Part shown: positions 59,374 through 64,000 of the stretch, one piece after another
Numbering within the stretch: the first letter of the stretch is position 1
How the letters are laid out: each line of letters starts with the position of its first letter
NCBI GenBank assembly: GCA_963691655.1
Contig: OY829326.1
Location: 58,707,776-58,771,775 of the forward strand
DNA: 64,000 bases
Reading direction: 5' to 3'
From: Toxonevra muliebris
Lineage: Eukaryota > Arthropoda > Insecta > Diptera > Pallopteridae
The notes under the pieces: generated by a model
Databases searched by the model: none
What the model saw: the letters and a program-made list of their open reading frames with translations, nothing else
What the model was told of the DNA's origin: nothing
Translations under genes and position numbers: made by a program

Positions 59374-60652
59374 AATGGATGTGTGCAAGGCACGCAAGAT
59401 ATTTGATGTGAAAACAGTTAAGCTAGCTGAATGTCATATACATAAGCTGACATATGTATAGCCATATATAGGGATTTAATGTATAATTTATATGCTTAGG
59501 TAATTCAAATTAAAACAATTATTTTATAAACTTAAAAACTTATTAGATATCATTATCTTTTATATATATAATAACCCAATTCACCATAAATTGCAAATGG
59601 TCTTACATCATTGCAAATGCAAATTTTTATTCCATATCACATATATTTGTTGTTGTGATAGCATAAATATTTTGCAATTGCACCAAATCGTGAATAGGGC
59701 TGATATGTTGTAGTTGCATTATTTTTCTTAGACTCAATGCATCGGGATCTATATGCTCGCATATACGCAGCTGCAATCGCATTCTTTTCTTCGCGCTTTA
59801 AGTTTTTCTTCCTGTCGATTTGAAATTTTATTAGATGTGAAAATTTTACATAACGTCGCCTGAGAATTGATTGGGCGTATAGGTATATGAATTTGTACAC
59901 ACATACGTCAAATCAATCCTCAGGCGACGATAAGTGCTTTCAACATTTAACCTTAGGAAGGCAACAGGGATGACCAGTCACCCCACTACTTTTTAAAAGC
60001 ACCGCAAAGAGAGTTGTCTTAACTGCATTTAATAAAAATAAAAAAGAATGTATTTTTATTGAAGTAAATAAGTGATTTTATAATAAATAAGTCTGATTTT
60101 TTTGCTATTTACATAGATAAAAAAAAGTGTTGTCTTTTATAATGCCGTGATTTGCTATCATTATCAATACGTTTTGTTTATACATTTATTGAAACCTAGA
60201 TTCCTTATTACTTATGATTTTGTATTGTTTTTGTATTTTAAAAAATATTTAATTTTAATGCAATCTAACTAACCGAATGCAAAACCTATCAAACGTTTGT
60301 GTTTGCTACAGCGACTTCTCTGCTTGTATGGTATAGACGATCTCCACACGTTTAACACCAACAAATAATTCTGCCACGAATAAATGTACACACACATTTT
60401 GTTTTCGTGTGCACATATATGTGAGAGTAAATTGATCGAAACATAAACAAACAAACTCCGCTCGTATTTTAATTTCTCCCTCTCTTCTTCTCTTTGTTGT
60501 TTAGAGTAGCACAGTCATGCCGCGCAGTAGTGTAAGCGAGAAGGAAACTGGACGTTACAGTTATCTTACATCTTACGATACAGTTATTGTTACATTTTAC
60601 ACATTTGAAATTTTGCCCATACCGTGAGCTAAAATGTTTACACATCAATAAA
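59374..60652. repeat. Dispersed repeat R1.2, copy 2
   Basis: The second copy of the repeat at 6241-7443, in the same orientation. It lacks the TAGATAGATAGG end seen in copy 1 and stops at CATCAATAAA. It carries the same 76-bp palindrome at the same internal place, so the palindrome was present before the two copies separated. Confidence 0.75.
59854..59929. mobile_element. 76-bp palindromic MITE P76, copy 3
   Basis: The arms at 59854-59880 and 59903-59929 (ends CGTCGCC/GGCGACG) have about four mismatches. ATAA flanks both sides (59850-59853 and 59930-59933), the same duplication as in copy 1, as expected for a shared insertion event. Confidence 0.75.
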
Positions 60653-60829
60653 GATGTCAATAGAAGTATGACGTTTGTATTTTTCTCCCATATTTTTTTT
60701 AAATTTTTTAGACCAAAGAAAACGCACTATTAACTGATAAAAAGAAAAAATACGACTTGATTGGGCAAAGAATAAACTTTTCTGGGTATAATGATAGTGG
60801 AACGCAATTATATTCACTAATAAATCAAA

Positions 60830-61390
60830 ATTAATACCCGAGTTTGCGATGTACGAAATACAGTGATTTCGAAAAAGCGCCTATTACATTGATTATCTTA
60901 AAGGCATGGTTAAGTTTCCTGCCAGCGATATTGTATAGGGCTGCATGCCTGCAAAAGGGCGATTGCAATTTCTCAACGGCACCACAAAAGTTGCTGTCCA
61001 TGAACCCATTCTGGAAGATAACTTCATACCATGCGTAAATAGATTGAACACTCATAGAGAGTTTATCTAGTAGCAGAATCGTATACCACCTCATACACAA
61101 AATTGGTTAAGTTCATAACAAATAGGTGCACGAGAATGGTCATTATCAAACCCTGGTCTCAAGTGATTGAAGGTATTTTGACAGTTGAGAAGAAACGTCT
61201 GGCAAATGAACTGTTGGTGAATTAAAAGCCAAAATCCAAGAAAATTGGGTATCCATAACACCCAATGAACGCCAAAATCTGGGTAATAGTATGCCAAACC
61301 AAATTGAAGCCATCATAACAGCAAGGGAAGATGCAAAAGAATATCAAATTTCATTGTTATGCACTGTACGTACAAAAATTTCGTTTGATT
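60830..61390 (+). pseudogene. Tc1-like transposase relic (C-terminal half)
   Basis: Near 60935-61020 one frame reads GCMPAKGRLQFLNGTTKVAV, the Tc1 block (WGC.S..G.G.L..I.GT). Around 61070 a degraded QNRIPPHT stands for QQDNDPKHT, in which the second Asp is lost. From about 61214 the frame gives GELKAKIQENWVSITPNERQ and NLGNSMPNQIEAIITAREDA, the Tc1 C-terminus (L...I...W..I......L..SMP.R....I...G). Stops and frame changes are frequent. The minus-strand frames here are shadows. No terminal repeats were recognised. Confidence 0.7.
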
Positions 61391-61423
61391 GAATCTTTAA
61401 AAAAAAATGTAGAAAATAAATTT

Positions 61424-61495
61424 TTGGGATTTGAACCTCGGCTACATGTGGCTGCGTGCTCGCTGACGCACTAGACAACTAGGCCATGGCGTCAT
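61424..61495 (-). repeat. tRNA-derived SINE head
   Basis: On the minus strand an A box TGGCCTAGTTGTCTAG (plus positions 61471-61486) is followed 33 bases on by a B box, GGTTCAAATCCC (61426-61437). The layout equals that of the units at 464-550 and 3701-3765. The 5' and 3' arms do not pair as a tRNA acceptor. Confidence 0.6.
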
Positions 61496-61499
61496 GAAT

Positions 61500-62084
61500 T
61501 TTGGCAGTCACTATTTTGGAGTTTTGTTTTTTTTAAGCGATGCAAATGAGACAAATAAAACACACATTATAAACTCACTCATACTATGAAACCTTACACA
61601 ACACCGATGTGACATTTGATTTTAATTTCTATCAATTCACTTCACTATAAATTTTTCTTTAGCCCCGAGTAAAGATGAAAGAAGGAACTCAGATTTCAAA
61701 ACAGAATTACTCAAAATTTTTCAACTTCATAAGGAAAATAGAAGGGAAGTACTTACTGTTTTTATAGGATACTGTTTATATATAAGTGTGAGGGGTATCA
61801 CGTAAAAAAAAATCGATTTAAAAAAATAAAACTTCGAGACTGAACAGACTGCCAGTATCTTATTAAACTAGAAAAGAAGCTTTAGAGTTTATGACTTTGT
61901 TTCAAATTTTAGTTATTATAATCGGATCATATACAGAAAAATATAGAAAAACTTGTTTACGAAGATGCTTAGAACCATTTCTTAAAAATCCTGAGCTGAC
62001 TTAAACTCTGTTGCAATATAATATAAGTTAACTGCGTGATTGTTTTTGTATTTGTTTGTTAGTTTCAATTATTGAATCTATTGA
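61500..62084. other. No recognisable gene
   Basis: A/T-rich sequence with nothing recognisable. Confidence 0.45.
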
Positions 62085-62430
62085 AATAAACTTAAAAAAA
62101 TTGTGTACAACAACCTACAGCACAAAAAACGTCATATAATAAAAAAACTTAGCAAAACACTACGATTTTTTCTGCAAAAAAAAGTATTTTTAAGTTGAAC
62201 ACTGTTATACAAAAAGGCTTAAACAAAATATTTAACAAACTAATCGCAACGAATTTTTAAACAAATGTAATGTACATAACTTTCGGCTTTTGACAACATA
62301 ACTTGTGTCTGCAAATGCAATTTCATTTTTTCTTTAGAATTCAAAGCACTTTTGCTTTAAATTTCTAATATTTTTAACCAAAAATACTAGAAATGGAAGA
62401 TAAAATTATCTGTTAGTCGAATAAATAACA
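62085..62430 (+). repeat. Dispersed repeat R340, copy 2
   Basis: The direct-repeat partner of 57110-57435, about 5 kb away, ending at the same word TTAGTCGAATAAATAA. Confidence 0.7.
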
Positions 62431-62862
62431 CTATGCGACAAAAATTTGGGTGACAGACATCAACGAAACGTGACTAGAAAATTTGGTAAGTTTACGATGT
62501 CAGTAGTTGATCCTGAAAATGATATTAAAATGTTAGCTCCGGTTTAGGATTAATAGATGTTTGAAGTCGAACGCTTTGGCGCCTCGTTATTTCCTTAAAA
62601 TCCTATTTCTTGTGCTATTTTCGGTCCTTAAAATCACTTAACACTCGCCAATCATCTTGTAATTTTGCACACTCATTTTCAAAAGAAAGCAGTTTAAGAA
62701 TCTCTAACCAGAATTGGACAATTCAAAATCGCGGATCAATATGGCGACCACATATAAATTTAAGGTTAAATTTTTAAATCAATTTTTAAAATACTAACTG
62801 TTAGTCAATTACCATAAAATTTCGCATACTAATAACATATTAACAAAATATTGATATATTAA

Positions 62863-64000
62863 CCCATTGGCGCCCACATTTTGTTTTAACTTAAACTTTC
62901 TGATTTTTCGATTCAAATCTTACATTAATTTTTGGATACTCTCTTTCTGCCAATTACAAGGAAATCTTATGTACTGATGACTTATCGATCGTAACATAAT
63001 AACGTACTAATACATTAACCCATTGGCACTCACAATTTTTATTATAGTATAAATATTTTGGTTTAAATTTTGTAAAGTTTATAAAGCTTTGCTTTATGTG
63101 GGCGTGGCAACGTATAACGAAAAATGAAACAATGTGACTTAAAATAATAAAATTTTGCAAATCTAAATTGTAATAGAATATTTATTAAATGCAATTCTGT
63201 TATTTTTATAAATGGTTTCGCAATAACACATTAATTAAATTTTGCAATTTATCTTCGCTTGTAATCGCGTAGGTGATGCTCAGAACTTCCATCTCGTTCC
63301 CTTCGGAGTCGTTACAGTGATAGGCTGACCAACACATATCTGCAGGTAGAGCGTTCAGCGTTTTTCCTAGAAATGTTCTCTGTAATCTAATCTTTACTCA
63401 AATACAATTTCCCATATTTTTAAATTTTTGTTTACTTTTTTGGAAATACGGTGGTCCTAAAATCTCCAATTAAAACTTTTTAAGTAATTTTTTACAATGA
63501 AATGGGGGTCGAAGAATGCGAATCTTGACTCGGATTTGCTCCGTTTGTTTGTTTTCTTACAGTCAAGAAAGGTTTGAAAATGAATACTTAGTTACGTTGT
63601 CTTTCTTCAAAAAAACATAGAATAAAAATGTACAGAAAATGTAAAAAATGCCATTGAAGGCCACATGGTCACCGATGGCACAAGAAAGTTCAGGCCTTCA
63701 GAAGTGAAAAATGTCTTTGGAAGATTTGGATTCGGTTTTGCACTATCTTCTCTGGTGCCCTTACGGTTCCGAAAGGAACTTCGGGTTTGCCATACAAAAA
63801 TTTCTTATTAACTCTGAAATTTTAATCAAAAACCAGAAAATTAAAACTACAATAAAAATTTTGAGCGCCAATCGGTTAATGTATTAGTACGTTATTATGT
63901 TACAATCGATAGGTTATCAGTACATTATAGTTCATTTTAATTGGCAAAAATGATTGTAAGATTTGAATTGAAAAATCAGAAAGTTTAAGTTAAAACAAAA
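62863..64000. mobile_element. Outer TTAA-flanked inverted-repeat element (runs off the window)
   Basis: TTAA (62859-62862) is followed by CCCATTGGCGCCCACA. The 152-base left arm (62863-63014) is matched, inverted, by 63880-64000, which still lacks the last 16 bases when the window ends. Removing the inner element leaves a palindrome whose axis reads GTACTAATACA-TTAA-TGTATTAGTAC. Confidence 0.8.
63019..63875. mobile_element. Inner TTAA-flanked inverted-repeat element
   Basis: TTAA at 63015-63018 and 63876-63879 bounds an 857-bp unit. Its ends are inverted: CCCATTGGCACTCACAATTT on the left, and CCGATTGGCGCTCAAAATTT read inwards on the right. No transposase motif was recognised in the interior, which has a somewhat G/C-richer patch at 63250-63350 and another at 63650-63790. 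Confidence 0.8.

Noticed and set aside
1..64000. CRISPR array, bacterial operons, endogenous viral genes
   Set aside because: No regular repeat-spacer array, no ribosome-binding-site/operon pattern, and no viral capsid, envelope or polymerase-like translation was recognised in the whole window.

Overview
The window looks like gene-poor nuclear DNA of a higher fly (Diptera, Brachycera; a tephritid-like fruit fly is my guess, by inference only). The signs are strong A+T richness, long runs of the TATG/CATA, CAA and CAG microsatellites usual in fly introns and spacers, and a mix of insect-type transposons (mariner, Tc1-like, piggyBac-like, Penelope-like, Helitron, I/LOA-like non-LTR). I found no intact host gene. 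Nearly all long reading frames are transposase or reverse transcriptase relics, or chance frames in low-complexity DNA.

Region by region: 0.46-3.8 kb holds two tRNA-derived SINE-like heads in A/T-rich DNA. 6.1-7.5 kb holds copy 1 of a 1.2-1.3 kb unclassified repeat whose second copy is at 59.4-60.65 kb; both copies carry the same 76-bp palindrome, which also sits alone at 52.3 kb. 7.7-9.36 kb is a decayed piggyBac-like element with TTAA flanks, 9.5-10.26 kb a non-LTR 3' end with RNase H, and 11.0-11.9 kb a broken DD37E transposase gene. 14.95-15.76 kb holds two copies of a MITE. 17.6-20.3 kb is a cluster: a Penelope GIY-YIG endonuclease, a nearly complete but dead mauritiana-type mariner with both terminal repeats, and a Helitron helicase fragment. 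24.4-25.56 kb is a complete-ended Tc1-like element that has lost the region of its second catalytic Asp. 30.4-31.2 kb is an internally deleted mariner and 33.3-33.5 kb a small transposase relic. 37.2-37.8 kb may be a decayed coding block, followed by a degenerate minisatellite to 38.75 kb.

41.2-41.6 kb is a fold-back element whose long inverted arms include the 3' end of a transposase gene. 43.2-48.0 kb is a degenerate array of a roughly 21-bp unit, interrupted by other DNA including an I/LOA-like RT and RNase H fragment. 50.8-51.6 kb is a second decayed mariner, followed by a short tandem array. 54.95-56.6 kb carries a hAT-like MITE and two adjoining inverted-repeat elements. 57.1 and 62.1 kb share a direct repeat, 60.8-61.4 kb is a Tc1-like 3' relic, and 62.86 kb to the window end is a nested pair of TTAA-flanked inverted-repeat elements whose outer end should lie just beyond the window.

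No set of genes here works together as a pathway. What is most interesting is structural: several families of short palindromic or TTAA-specific non-autonomous elements, some nested in each other, whose target duplications can be read directly. All terminal-repeat and duplication statements come from reading the sequence; family names come from remembered motifs and were not tested by any search.
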